Of a DNA stretch of 64,000 nucleotides, positions 1 through 11,300 are shown piece after piece. The notes under the pieces are model-generated. The model worked only from the letters and a program-made list of their open reading frames with translations, searched no databases and was not told where the DNA came from. Where the stretch lies: assembly GCA_965644295.1 (NCBI GenBank), contig CBFFRP010000445.1, positions 141,845 through 205,844 on the forward strand, in the 5' to 3' direction. The translations under genes and the position numbers were made by a program. The first letter of the stretch is position 1; every line of letters starts with the position of its first letter. The DNA is from Paraphysomonas bandaiensis (lineage: Eukaryota > Chrysophyceae).

Positions 1-24
1 TTAAGCGCAACTTCTTTGTTGCAG

Positions 25-622
25 CGAAAGTACACCAGATCTCTCACAACTAGATTAAAATCTATTAAAGAAAAAATAGAAAAAATATCATGCAGGAACA
101 GATATATATTATTAGATGACAGTACGTCATATGAGTATTCATCCGGAGATGACAGCGGCACTGATGTTATATGTCATGCTCTGGGTTTGAGTACATTTTC
201 TGTACGCGATAAGTTTATGGATGCAAAACTGAATTATTCGTTTAACTTTATCTCTCCAACTCATGATGTTCCCCTTGAAAGTGATATCCTATTCAGTTTC
301 TTTGCCATATCAGAGCTGAAAAGATCAGTCGTGGATACTTACTTTGATTTGTATGTAAGACATGCTCAAAAAGGATACTTCCAATTGAATTTTGATAATG
401 CATGTAAGTTGATGTTGTTTTTCATACCGCGTCCTAACGTTAATTAACTATACAGATACGATGGAAGATATTGGTGGACATGACATCTATACTGTTATGC
501 AAATGTTTGAAAAAGTATACTCATTGCATGCATCGGCAATTTTACTTCCTCCGCCAATATATCATAGACACTATCGAATTGTTTGGGGATCAGCTGCACT
601 ACCAGTCCAAGACAAAATGTAA
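25..622 (+). CDS. 3' end of an unrecognised gene (last two exons, 5' part outside window)
   Basis: The first visible exon seems to begin after an acceptor (TTGCAG) ending at 24, so the gene starts upstream of the window. It runs to 403, where a GTAAGT donor opens a 52-bp intron (404-455) containing a CTAAC branch-like motif and ending in TACAG. The frame continues in phase through 456-622 and stops at TAA 620-622. The visible 181 or so residues begin Lys/Arg-rich, pass through an acidic SSGDDSGTD stretch, and end in the segment MEDIGGHDIYTVMQMFEKVY followed by a Pro-rich ILLPPPIYHRHY tail. I recognise no domain. The second exon lies in a different frame from the first, so without splicing the gene would look like an ORF ending at 447. 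The intron is well supported by its consensus sites; the function is unknown. Confidence 0.55.
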
Positions 623-2672
623 TCAGAAATATTTTGTGTATTCATATTGTTATAACGTCGCTGTATAAAGTGCATGTGTTGTACATTAATTTTGAACTAA
701 ATGTATTAACGAACTCGAATATATACGATGAATTAACTCGCCAATCTGCCCTCTGCACCCCACATATAGTGACTTGATGGTTTAGAAATTAATGTTGAAT
801 ACTATGAAGCTGATCGGAGTATTGCTATTCTACACATGTATGTTGCAATTATTGATAAACACAACATAGCATATATAGTATATAGTTATCTGTCTCTGAC
901 TCGATATTTCTGTACTGCATAAAGTAATACTTTACTTGACGGCTTCACATCAAATACACACCTTAATCATATTATTTGTGCCCTGAATACTGAATAGGCG
1001 CACTACATGTTTTAGTGTTAACCTATCTATGATCCATATAGCTTATAGCTGTATTATTAGTGTTGCGTTTTGCATTATGATGCGATATAAATATTGAGTT
1101 AATATAGTGTGCAATAGATGTAACGGGTGATTATAGTTCCAAAGGAATTAAATTTAGTTACTGATGTGTGTCTATGTATATATAGGAATGAGCGGTGAAC
1201 ATATGATAAACCAGATGTTATATAAATATGTAGTGAAGTGTTTAAATAAATAAGTATAATTTCTTAATTGAAGTGCATTGTGTTCAAAAAAGCAAAATTA
1301 CGGTATAATTCAATAGGGAGAAGTCAACTTCAGTGAAATTTCCCATTAACATTTAATTTAACTCTATTACAGGGCCTGGAAACGTAACCATTAATGGTAA
1401 TGTCTTTATAATCGCCGGGACCTATTTCATAATTTTCCATTGATGATGTCCAGGCCGTGCTCTACTACATTGGGCTACTCGGCTTCACACACAAGTTTCA
1501 TTCTTCGAGAGCAGTTATTAAAGTGAGTCTCTATTAGTATTTTATAGATATTTTAATAATAAACGACGTAGAAAAGATATTTCGTGTTAACGTTGTGTCA
1601 ACACTACTGATGAAATCTTACTATAATACAAACTACAAGAGTACAATATAAAAATATTGCTCTTTATCCTTGCTATCTATACATACATATCCAATATTAG
1701 AATTAGTCATTCTACTGAAGTTATACAACAACGTATTTTCATCAAAGAATTATTAGTTATTATTATTCATCACATCATATAATATATCATATATATTAGT
1801 AGTTGAAATTTGTAAGAAACCTTAGATTAAACACTTGAAGTATAAAATTATAAATTATAAGAGATATCATTCATCATTCATTGTCATTCACCAACTCGAT
1901 TTATCTCTACTACGCCAACCATTTCAGGTACAATCTTACATCGTCACTATCTTGTACAGTCAATATAATTCAGTTTCAGTACTACAATATAGCTATCTTA
2001 TTATTGACCTTCTCATAACACAGTTAGCTACTACTGTGTATTTTTTAAGTAACGGTTATAATTCAAGCAGCAAAACTCAACATATAGACATCAATAACTG
2101 AACTTCTTTGTATATGATTTCACCCTTTTCACTACTACGGATTAGTTTCAAGTTTCAACTATTGCACATTGCACACTGTTAACTCACTTCAAATGAACAT
2201 CATAATATGAAGATCCAATAAAATATTATAGCAACTAGAAAAATTAATTCTTTGGAACAACATTGACCCTTTTCCTTCACATTGCCCTTATTAACTATCT
2301 ATGAGTACTATACTAGTATATACATAGCTCTAGCAGTCTAGCAGGTACCGGAAATAATAATACTTACTAAGGAAAACTACGGACAAAGAATCCTTGACAA
2401 GGTTGTAAAGAACGAACGCCACTCACGAAGTAATAATATCATTGAATTACGAATAGCTGAACGCATCGAATTCTCAACACAACATCTCATTACCGGCTAT
2501 ACAGTGCACACTACTTTGTTCCTGGTATCATTATGTTATATAATCAACTACTTGACAACCAAATATATATTATTGATAGCAACATAACTGGTAGGGCTTA
2601 ACGAGTGTAAACACATCTACCAGTAGGTACCGAACGTGAGGAATAACCGTCACGTCCACAAAAACGAATGGT
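623..2672. other. AT-rich intergenic region, no gene seen
   Basis: No convincing exon was found; the short ORFs (for example 1835-2101) have no recognisable motif and sit in AT-rich sequence. At about 1373 there is a short segment beginning CAGGGCCTGGAAACGTAAC, followed by ATTAATGG. It loosely resembles the ends of the hAT elements elsewhere in this window, and an inverted GGCCTGGA copy lies about 80 bp downstream near 1449. It may be a very small eroded MITE. Confidence 0.4.
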
Positions 2673-3826
2673 TTAGACATGTGATGAGTGGCCAGTATCG
2701 TCACCAAACGGTCTGCCCGCTTGGGGTTGATGAGAGTGCATTGAAGTCGGTACCATCCCATTGGGGGGATCAAGTCGCAGAGTTTGCAGGGTGTCATCAT
2801 GCTGCTGCTGCTGCTGGTGATGAATGGGACCCTGCATGACGAAACACAAAGGTTACAGATGAATGACTCACGTAGACAAAGCGAACCGAAGTGTGATGAT
2901 GTCTGGGTGCCGTTTGATCCGCCCCCTGTAGATCCTGCAGACATATTAAGCGGTATACACCAGTACATTACCAGTAATAAAAACAATGACATCCCACTGT
3001 TCATGAGCGATAAAACATTGCAGCCACTCCAATACGAGGAAACAAACACAGTCGCAAATATTGCAGGAACGTACGTTCTTATTAGTATGTGTATAATATT
3101 GGGGCACTTGCTGAACCCTCTGATCGGGTGCCTCATGCTGCTGCTGCTGATGATGGTGGTGGTGTAAATTCATCTGCTGTTGTTGCTGCCAAAAAATATA
3201 TATTTAACACAAATGCTTTCGTCGGCGGTGTCAATGATAAACCAACCTGCTGGTGCTGTTGTGCTGTCATATTCGCCAGCATTTGATCACCATCTATAGC
3301 TATGCCAATCCTTTCCAATTCCGCGTCATCTAATCCACCTAGTTCCTAAACATAACTTATATTACCCAGCTAGTAATTCGCCGCTGCAGTTGACCTCATT
3401 GTCACCAGATAAACTCCGTTTGCCTAGTATCTCCTTTCGCTTGGGTCCAGCTAATTTCTTTAAACCAATTTTCTTAAACACCTTCTGAGCGTGTGTTCTG
3501 ATTTGAACCAAAGAGCGGGTCTTTATAAGAGGTTGCATCTTTTTCCAGTCCTTTCCGTACAGCATAATACCCTCTAAGAATAGACGGTGCTCGTCGGGGG
3601 TCCACCGACTGCATGAGACACTCATCAGACACTCTCTTATCATAACAGATATACACAGGCAGGCAGGCAGAGATATATACCCGGTGGTCTCCTCTCCGTT
3701 CATATCTATCTTCGGGCCTCCGCTTGTCTTCTTCTTCTTTCTCATCGGGTTACTTAACACACCGTCTCCAAACACCTCCACAAAGGAGGGAAGAGGAAGC
3801 TCTTCTGCGGCGTATTCTAATGTCAT
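2673..3826 (-). CDS. SHAQKYF-type single-repeat MYB-like DNA-binding protein with Gln/His-rich tail
   Basis: The protein starts at ATG 3824-3826. Exon 1 is 3681-3826 and the first intron 3609-3680. Exon 2 encodes the MYB/SANT repeat, RWTPDEHRLFLEGIMLYGKD through RSLVQIRTHAQKVFKKIG. The tryptophan spacing and the THAQKVF signature are typical of SHAQKYF (R1/CCA1-type) MYB factors, which act as nuclear sequence-specific transcription regulators. The next junction (about 3330-3420) is ambiguous: several donor/acceptor pairs keep the frame. The gene then continues through exons at about 3247-3340, 3075-3186, 2872-2934 and 2673-2831, separated by introns 3187-3246, 2935-3074 and 2832-2871, to TAA at 2673. 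These last exons join in phase 0 and encode a Gln/His/Pro-rich tail with HHHHH and QQQQ runs. It is divergent from the small gene at 4272. The MYB call is firm; the tail model is inferred from frame continuity. Confidence 0.75.
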
Positions 3827-4271
3827 GTATGTGTGTTTGTTACAGTCACTGATATAGCTACACTGTGTACTGTGCTCTCTCTAGTGTGGCCTGGATAGGT
3901 AAACACACCTACGACATATACAGAGTTGTAGTGGGCACTTGCCTCGATAGTCCGCACTGTATATACGGAGACACTTCTCTTCAAAAATAAAATGGAGCTA
4001 TTCAATCGATGTCGGTTGATGATGCGTTCTGTAGGACAACATGACCGCATCTTGAAATGCCAATTTCAGTTCGAACAATTATGGAACATGAAAGTATCTT
4101 GAATAGACATAGATGTATTTTCAGTTTAGTATTATGTATATAAGTACATATGTACAGATGTATATCTGTTTAGGTACCAGTGGAGTAGATGTCGGCAGGT
4201 ACCACTGCAGATGTACTTTAAGCAGCGCAACTGGTAGTTAGATACCTCACCTCCACCTCAATTTCTTGCAC

Positions 4272-4598
4272 ATGTCTGATAAGGATGCCGAGTTGATTCC
4301 TAAAGAGCCGGAGCCAGAGCACGGCTGCTGTGCAAGAGTTCTGTTTTTCCCATTATCTCTCGCAGCGGTTATTCCAGCGGCAGCTTTCCTCATAGTGGAG
4401 GCGGTGTCTGCTCCCATACAGTGCGCTGCACTGCTGATATGCAAGTTCACTGTTTGTAACTGCTGCTGTCCGGACTCTATCCACCACACCTTTCGTAATA
4501 TAATATGCTCTCCGTGCAGGTGGATGCGCATATCTTGCACTGGGAAGGGTCACATAGTTTGCTGGAAGCATCCGGCATGGCCGTTTAGAAAAGAATAG
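4272..4598 (+). CDS. Small Cys-rich protein with one hydrophobic segment, unknown function
   Basis: A 108-aa ORF starting MSDKDAELIPKEPEPEHGCC at ATG 4272. An acidic, Pro-rich N-terminus is followed by a hydrophobic segment of about 25 residues (roughly residues 24-48, VLFFPLSLAAVIPAAAFLIV) that would span a membrane. The rest is Cys-rich, with a VCNCCCPDS cluster. The coding stretch is richer in G+C than its flanks, which supports a real gene. It lies 445 bp from the divergent MYB start. A 25-nt GT...AG stretch at 4495-4519 is probably too short to be an intron but would give a different C-terminus if used. I recognise no family; a small membrane or lipid-anchored Cys-rich protein is the most I can say. 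Confidence 0.5.
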   Translation: MSDKDAELIPKEPEPEHGCCARVLFFPLSLAAVIPAAAFLIVEAVSAPIQCAALLICKFTVCNCCCPDSIHHTFRNIICSPCRWMRISCTGKGHIVCWKHPAWPFRKE

Positions 4599-5369
4599 TA
4601 CTACTTTAGCATTCACTGTATCAGTATGAATGTAGCTGAGAAAAGCATGATGAATATATTGTTGTGGGAGCTAATTGTCGATATGTCTATCGAATTTCTC
4701 TCCATAAAACAATATTTAGAAGGAGTAATGTGAGATTAATAGTGAAAATATTAATACTATTTCCCTCATTATGTAACTTTTTTCTCTCAACAATACTAAA
4801 CCCTTTCCTGAATGCTACTTTATTTAATCAATGTGCTATATAACTTTAAAATAGTTGTTTCGAAATTGATAATGACAGCTATATCACAATAATTTTTATT
4901 ATGGTTGATAACATGAAGTAGTCTCCATGAAAATGAGTATTTCCACTCCGACAAAGTTCAAAATAGATTTCCTAGATGCATCTGGTACTTACATTGTTAC
5001 TTCACAATATTCGTGTGTGCTTAGAATATTAGAAGTACTCTGAATGATTATGACCGTGGCTTTGAGACCGATGAGTGTACTTCAGAATATGGGGACTCAT
5101 ACAGTGATGTAACAAATTTTAAGTTTATTGGTGCAGTAGACTTTCTATTAACTGTGTACTTTATTCATCATACTAGACTATAGTAATTAGTAATGATGGT
5201 AATACGTAATATATTGCAATAATGGTATAGTATATACTATATAGTGCATAGTGTACATGTGTGATACACTTCTATTTATCTATTTATAAAAACAATCTAT
5301 CATCATCACAATATTATAATATAATATAGCAAATCCTAGTACTGGTTACAGCTACAGTTACGATATACA

Positions 5370-5470
5370 CCAACACCATCATTTCGTGATGTTCTCGGGA
5401 ATAAGTACCGGGGATATTTCTCTGCGAAACTAACGTGAACCGCATATATAGTAAGAAGAAATTCTAATAT
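5370..5470 (+). repeat. Family A fragment (5' part)
   Basis: Matches the 5' part of the 7187-7702 copy, including GGGAATAAGTACCGGGGATA. In this copy the first hairpin is CATC/GATG where other copies have CACC/GGTG. That double change keeps the pairing. Confidence 0.7.
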
Positions 5471-5945
5471 TATTTACTATTTTACATCATCCCGCGCTTA
5501 AAATTTTGAACCGAGGGACGACACTCTTTATTCCTAGGTTAATTTGTAGTTTATTCTAATGATATTTAAATTGTATAGTAAGTGTTTGTAACTTTCTTGC
5601 TGCATGATGAAATAGAGGTGTTCCCTGATTAATATGAAGAAAGCAAATAAAAAATAAATTTTCTGTTTTGAATTAATGTTACCTACATACATACATACAT
5701 ACATATAATAAAAGGGAATGGCAGTTGTACAAGATTAATTCAAAAAACACTAAATCCCAAAATTTCAATCATTGCTACAACAAGTGTACCCTTACCACAG
5801 GAGGGTGCTCTGACGGAATATAGCAACTGCGAGGTATTAAAATTCGTATGTATAAGTGTGATGATGAGTGTAAAATTTGTAGCTGCGCGAGGCTTCATGT
5901 TGTCGTTTGTAGGCGTCATCATCACTTTTTTATATACATATATGC

Positions 5946-6010
5946 ACCTTGGGGCTTGCGGTGACGCGCAGGCAGGGTATCAGAGTTAAGCACTAAGAAG
6001 TTAAATTGTT
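5946..6010 (+). repeat. Family A fragment (3' hairpin region)
   Basis: CACCTTGGGGCTTGCGGTGA and the following bases match the hairpin cassette of other Family A copies, then continue into the TCAGAGTTAAGCACTA variant that is also seen at 29365 and 51720. Confidence 0.65.
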
Positions 6011-7186
6011 TTTTACTACATTACTACTACTTAATTTCCGATGTCCCAGTATAAACCGATTGATTCACTTTCCACACATTCACAACGCAATCAAACAACC
6101 ACTCAAACAAATTGACAATAATGTAAAATGTTTACACCGGTTTTTACTTCATCCGAATATTGAAGAACTTCTATAATTGACCGGTGCTAATTTGAGTGTC
6201 TTGTTGAACAAAATTCAGATAAAAACACTTTTTCCGACAAAATATATATATATGGGTGTAACACTACTATAATATATATATAGAACCTATAAATATCTTA
6301 AGCCGTCATTATCTTACAGAGACACAGTGGTTCACCTTTTATCAATATATTTCATACTATTCTTTCACTAAATTCACGGTGTCGTTTTCAAACCTACTAC
6401 ATTTTCCAATTGTTCCTACTGAACTAAATAATATGGCAGTTGAGTCGTAGTGAAGTTTTTAGTAGAATAGCTAAAAATTAACTTTTAGTGGTAGGAATGT
6501 CTGCAAAATTTAGTAGGGACACATATTATATATTCCGAACAACTAATAGGGGTGTCCAACAGCCAGCGGATACACAAAATTTTGCGTGTTGAGGTTAAAG
6601 TGTATACTAATCCTCTTACTGTCACATAATTAAGATTAATATATAAAGTGACTGCGCACATACACCGATACCTCTTATCTCATATATATGACCATATTGC
6701 AAATTGCATATGATTCGTCAGATGAAGTATTGCTCGTTTTTCAAACTAATTTTATTTCTTAATAAACCATTTGACACAAGAGTAAAACAGAAAAGAATGT
6801 GAAGATATCGAACAGAAGAAATTTCCGATGTCCTATTGTATTTCAAATAATTGTACTTTCTACAGTAGTAACTAGTAAGACATTAAATATACGTCTACTT
6901 TATTTATGCTTTAGTTGTTTTTCATGCTTTATGTCTATGAGGCAGGCATTGACACCGGAACTTATCAAGAACATGGGGACTTACATGATAATTATTGTGC
7001 ATATTTATACCGTTTTCCAACCATCATCAAAAATTTCACCAGGTTTTATACATTTCGCCAGGTTTTGGTATTACCTCGACTTACTGGAAACGATGGGAGT
7101 GGCGGTAGAGTCGGTATATCCCCCCAACGAAACAGTCTTTTGGTAGTCCACTTCATACTGGACCTGTGCAGACGTGCAGACATGCT

Positions 7187-7702
7187 GCAATACCCTCAAC
7201 AAAGTCGGACTCGCACCTTTTCGTGGTGTTCTGGGGGATAAGTACCGGGGAGATTCTCTCTGGGAAACTAACGTGAGCCGCAAACATAGTCAACAAATAA
7301 TGTTCTGCCCACTCATAGCCGAATGCTTGTGTGGTACAAGGGACACCAATAAGTAGTGTCACTTGTGTAGACGTCTTTGGGCCCTGACGAATAAACAGGC
7401 ATCCGGGAATGGGCCCACCTCAAGGGCATCCAGGACAGGGCCCACCTGAAGGGTAACCGGAGTATTGGGCTGCCTGCTGAAGTCAAGCATCCGGGATGTT
7501 CACCTTAAGAACTCAGAGCGGAAGTGGTCGCACCTTGGTGCTTGCGGCGACGCACAAGCAGCTTCCGTAGCGTTAAATAGTAGGATAAAAAAGTGTGTAC
7601 TGATTAGTTACAGGTAGAGCTCTAACTAGTTTGTCTAGCATTCATCTAGCTACTAAGTTGGTGAATGCTTTTAACGCCTATTGCTAATATTAAGACTTTC
7701 AA
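7187..7702 (+). repeat. Family A dispersed repeat, the most complete copy
   Basis: Runs from the conserved start CCCTCAACAAAGTCGGACTC to an end near CCTATTGCTAATATTAAGAC. Full or partial copies occur at 5370, 5946, 17215, 29268, 30246, 30735, 31657, 37981, 38470, 49392, 50578, 50893 and 51637 on both strands. No ORF is conserved. Visible structure: hairpin CACC/GGTG (7214-7217 with 7225-7228); hairpin CCGGGGA/TCTCTGG (7245-7251 with 7257-7263); and a three-stem cassette (7519-7567). It could be a solo LTR, a SINE-like or another non-autonomous element. The hairpins and the lack of coding capacity are what the sequence shows; the class is undetermined. Confidence 0.8.
7519..7567 (+). other. 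Three-stem hairpin cassette inside Family A (candidate structured RNA or ssDNA motif)
   Basis: The outer stem CGGAAG/CTTCCG (7519-7524 with 7562-7567) encloses two hairpins: GCAC-CTTG-GTGC, and one with arms GCTTGCG and CGCACAAGC around a GCGA loop. Counterparts are at 29296-29346, 30340-30390 (-), 31659-31707, 49529-49579 (-) and 51643-51691. The outer stem is CGAAAG/CTTTCG in the minus-strand copies, CGGAAG/CTTCCG here, and CGGAAG/CTTTCG (one G-T) at 31659. The second hairpin loop is GCGA or GTGA in five of these six copies. One helix pair changes from G-C to A-T in the 30340 copy. Pairing is therefore retained although the sequence changes. Confidence 0.6.
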
Positions 7703-8344
7703 TAAACATGCTGCAATATAGATTCTCGAAAGCGACTATTATACTGATTATATTGATATTAATAAAAGACCCCTCCCAGTCCATCAGGCTATAAAACAAG
7801 ATCAGCGATGTGTTAGATGAGTTTTGCTAGCTAACATATTCAACATTTCGTAGGAACGTCAGATAAAATAGTAGTCTTCAACAGCTATAATTCTAAATCC
7901 TTGAACTACAGCAACGCACACGTAATTTCTACATCCTGATGTAAACTCAAATTTTTTACTCTGACACCTCCAATTTGCAAATGATAAAGTTCTCTATTCC
8001 TTGGTGTTAGATATATATATGCCATGTACTAAGCTGGGAATTTTGGGATTATAACTAAAGCAAGCTAAAAATGACTTTATAACTGGACGATAAAACAATT
8101 TGAATAAGATAGAAGGAATTATTACATTTAGTATTAAATTCGTTCTATCAGACGGCCCCTGTAAATTAATTTAGTGACAGTTTGTGTCGTAGTGACTTCA
8201 GCGTAATAATACCAGCTATAAGAAAAATAAGCACGTCACGTTGTAGATCGCAGTGACTCAAAATAAAACTAACATATACACTAACGCAAGTACTGGTAAA
8301 ACTTGATACCATAAAATAATATCATAATAATACCAATAAATGAT
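7703..8344. other. Intergenic region downstream of EF-3
   Basis: AT-rich. It presumably contains the EF-3 3' UTR next to the TAG stop at 8345. No further gene or repeat was recognised. Confidence 0.4.
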
Positions 8345-11300
8345 TTAGTCATATAAGTTATGTTCCTGTGCAAATTCCTCATCATCTGTGTCAAGCTCTT
8401 CGCCTTCCTTGATCTTCTTCTTCAGGATCTTGATCTTCGCCTTCTGGTCACGCTTAGAAAGTGTCTTCTTGACCTTTACCTCGCTAACGTTTCCGAGAGC
8501 ATCAGTCATCTCGGTGATGATCTGGGTATCCGAGATCTTGTCGTCCTGTCTGTTCATCCATCCCACTTCGCCCTTAGTGGTCAAGTGGCCAGCGTCCATC
8601 ACCCACTCCTCGGGACAGAGGGTAGACACAAATTCGTTGTTGTGGGAAATGATAACGACACCACCCTCGAACTCCTCAATAGCCTTAGCGAGGGCACCCA
8701 ACGACTCTCTGTCGAGGTAGTTGGTAGGCTCGTCAAGAATGAGAATATGGGGTTGGTTCCACATGGCAGCGGCGATCACGACCTTAACCTTTTGTCCACC
8801 AGAGAGGGCAGACATACGGTAGTGGGTCGCGAACTCGGCACCAAGACCACAGTCACCAAGGTGCTTCTCGACATTGGCGGAAGAGAGAGTGCGGACATAG
8901 AGACCAGCTCTCTGGGCAAGTCTGGCATCAATGGCCTTGCAGCCCTTGGACCATCCACGTCTGGTAAGAGCCTCAACAGTAACCCAGCCCTCTTCACCAC
9001 CCTTGAACTTCACTTCGTACTCAGTCTTCTTGTCCTTGTTCTCACGTCTGTTTCCAACAAGTTCAGAAACAACCTTCATGGCCTTGCGCTGAGTTCCATC
9101 ATCATCCTTCCATGAGTGCTCAAAGGGCTCGCTCTGGAGCTTCTTCTCCTCCTCGGTGAGAACCATCGAAACCTTAACGAGAGACTCCTTGTCCTCACCG
9201 TTGGCATATCTCCAACGAATGTACTCGTTAGGAGTCTTGTTGAGGTGGTTCTCAATGTGGTGGAAAGCATGCTGAGCGACATATGCGATACGGGCATTAG
9301 GGTGCTTCCAGACCTCTCCAGTCTGAGGAACCACTTCTCCAGTGAGTACCTTAATCATGGTGGACTTTCCGGCACCATTCTCTCCGACGCACCCCACACG
9401 AGAGGCCATGGACACCTGAACGCTGATGTCGAAGAGAGTAGGAGTGGTGTTGCCAGGGTAGGTGAAGTCACAGTGGGACATCTTCATGAGGGCCTTTGAG
9501 CGAGACTTAACACCCTCAATAGGACCAGGCTGAGGGAAGCTGAACTTAAGCTTGGACTCCTTAAGACTGAAGTAGCTCATTGCCTCAGGGTTCTTGGCGA
9601 TGAAGCTATCAAGGTTGCCCTTGTACTGGTGCAACTTGAGGCGGTCGATCTGAAGGATGTTGGTACAGCAGTCATTAAGGAAGCCAGAGTCGTGGGACAC
9701 CATGATGGCAGTCACGTTGGTGAGAGAGTTGATGTAGTTCTTAACCCAGGCCACGTTGATGACGTCCAAGTGGTTAGTAGGTTCATCGAGGAGCAGAATA
9801 TCTGCTCTCTGAAGCATGGCACGAGCCATAGCGAGCTTCATTCTCCATCCACCAGAAAGAGATGACACAGGGTTGTTGGGCTTAGCCTTACCGTTCTCAG
9901 TGAACCCGACATTAGCCATGGTAGCAAGAACCTCCTCACGGGAGAGTCCAGCCAAGCGAGGGTCCTGCATGATGTAGTCCACGCAAGAAAGATGGGAAAG
10001 CTCACCAAGGATATCAGCCTCCACGAACACAGTGCGCACCTGAGAGGAATCAGGGAATCCTTCCACAGATCCGTTGGCAATGGATCTCATGAGGGTGGTC
10101 TTTCCAGAATCGTTACCACCGAGAAGACCATACTTGGCACCTCTCTTGAGACGCATGTTCGTGTTGTGAAGAAGAATCTTGGTACCGTAGGCAAGGGTAA
10201 ACTGACAGTTGCAGAGCTCCTCGGCATCGTCGTCATCATCATCGTTGGCAGTCTCAATCTTGATCATCTCCTTACATACGGGGATCAGGCTCTCGACAGC
10301 AGCAGCGGCGGCTGAGTCACCGATAAGCACAGCGAGCTGAGAGGATACATCAGACCACTGCTCAACGTCGAAATGCTTCACTCCCATAAGAGAGCACACC
10401 AAAGAGGCGATGTGCTTGAGTGCAACCTCACCCTCGGCGGGGACACCAGACACCTTTTCCTTGAGGGTAGTGAGAACAAGGTCGTAGTTAATACCCTTGG
10501 TAACGATGCTCTTAACAAGATCATTGAGGCGATTAAGCTGGAAGGAAGCACGCTCAGAGACAGCGCGGGCCTCAGGATCAGACATAGCATCGGCAGATCT
10601 CTCGAGGGCAGGCATAAGCTCGGGAAGAAAGGGAGCAGCATCAAGAGGGTCATCGACAAGCTTAGACATGTTGTCAATAATAACAGCAGACTGACGACGG
10701 GTAGCGGTGACACGACTCTTAAGACCACGAAGCAACAGGGGCACAACCATGGCAAGAGCAGGGGACTGCACAGACTGGACGAAGGTGACGCCAGCAAGGG
10801 CATGCATAATCTCAGGGACCTCCTCAGGATTGGTGATAGACTTGAGGATGTGAGATGTCATGTGCTCAATATCTCTGTTTCCGATAACGTCACAGGCGGC
10901 AGACATGGCAGCGTAAGCAGCCTCGCTAACCTCCTTCTTCGTGTCAGTCATGCAGGCAGTCACCTCAGGCACAACCTGTGGGAGGGCATTTCCGAGCTGC
11001 TCAGGAGCGTGGTCGCCAAAACTGGCGATGACATTGAGAGCAAGCACGCGGCTGTTCCAGTTCTCCTCAATCTGAGCAGCAGCAAAGCAGTACTGAAGCA
11101 CTTCACGAACAGAGTTAGCGCAAGCGTTTGAGGTGATGGCCTTCACAGAGTCAGCGGCGGCCTTACGAATAGCACCCTGCTTGCAGCCAGAAGCCTTAAA
11201 GAGAACAGGCAGACTGGCGCACAGGTGAGCCTCAGCAGACTGCATGCAGTTGTTGGCCAGCACAGTGTACACACCACATGCATCCACAGTGGCAGACACG

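Larger units (their letters stand above)
4599..7186. other. AT-rich intergenic region with repeat fragments
   Basis: No gene is supported. It holds two Family A fragments (listed separately) and a short CATA microsatellite near 5692-5705. A segment around 5530-5560 (TTATTCCTAGGTTAATTTG) recurs near 23830 as TTATTCCTAGGTTAAATTG, so it is probably a further dispersed repeat. The ORF at 6799-7146 is hydrophobic, AT-driven and has no recognisable domain. Confidence 0.45.

Noticed and set aside
2570-3136. A 188-aa minus-strand single ORF
   Set aside because: It crosses introns of the MYB gene in the wrong frame; the spliced phase-0 model explains the region better.
6799-7146. 115-aa plus-strand ORF upstream of Family A
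   Set aside because: AT-driven hydrophobic ORF without recognisable motif, running into repeat sequence.
8360-11131. Long plus-strand ORFs opposite EF-3
   Set aside because: Antisense shadows of a G/C-ended coding sequence; no domain is visible.
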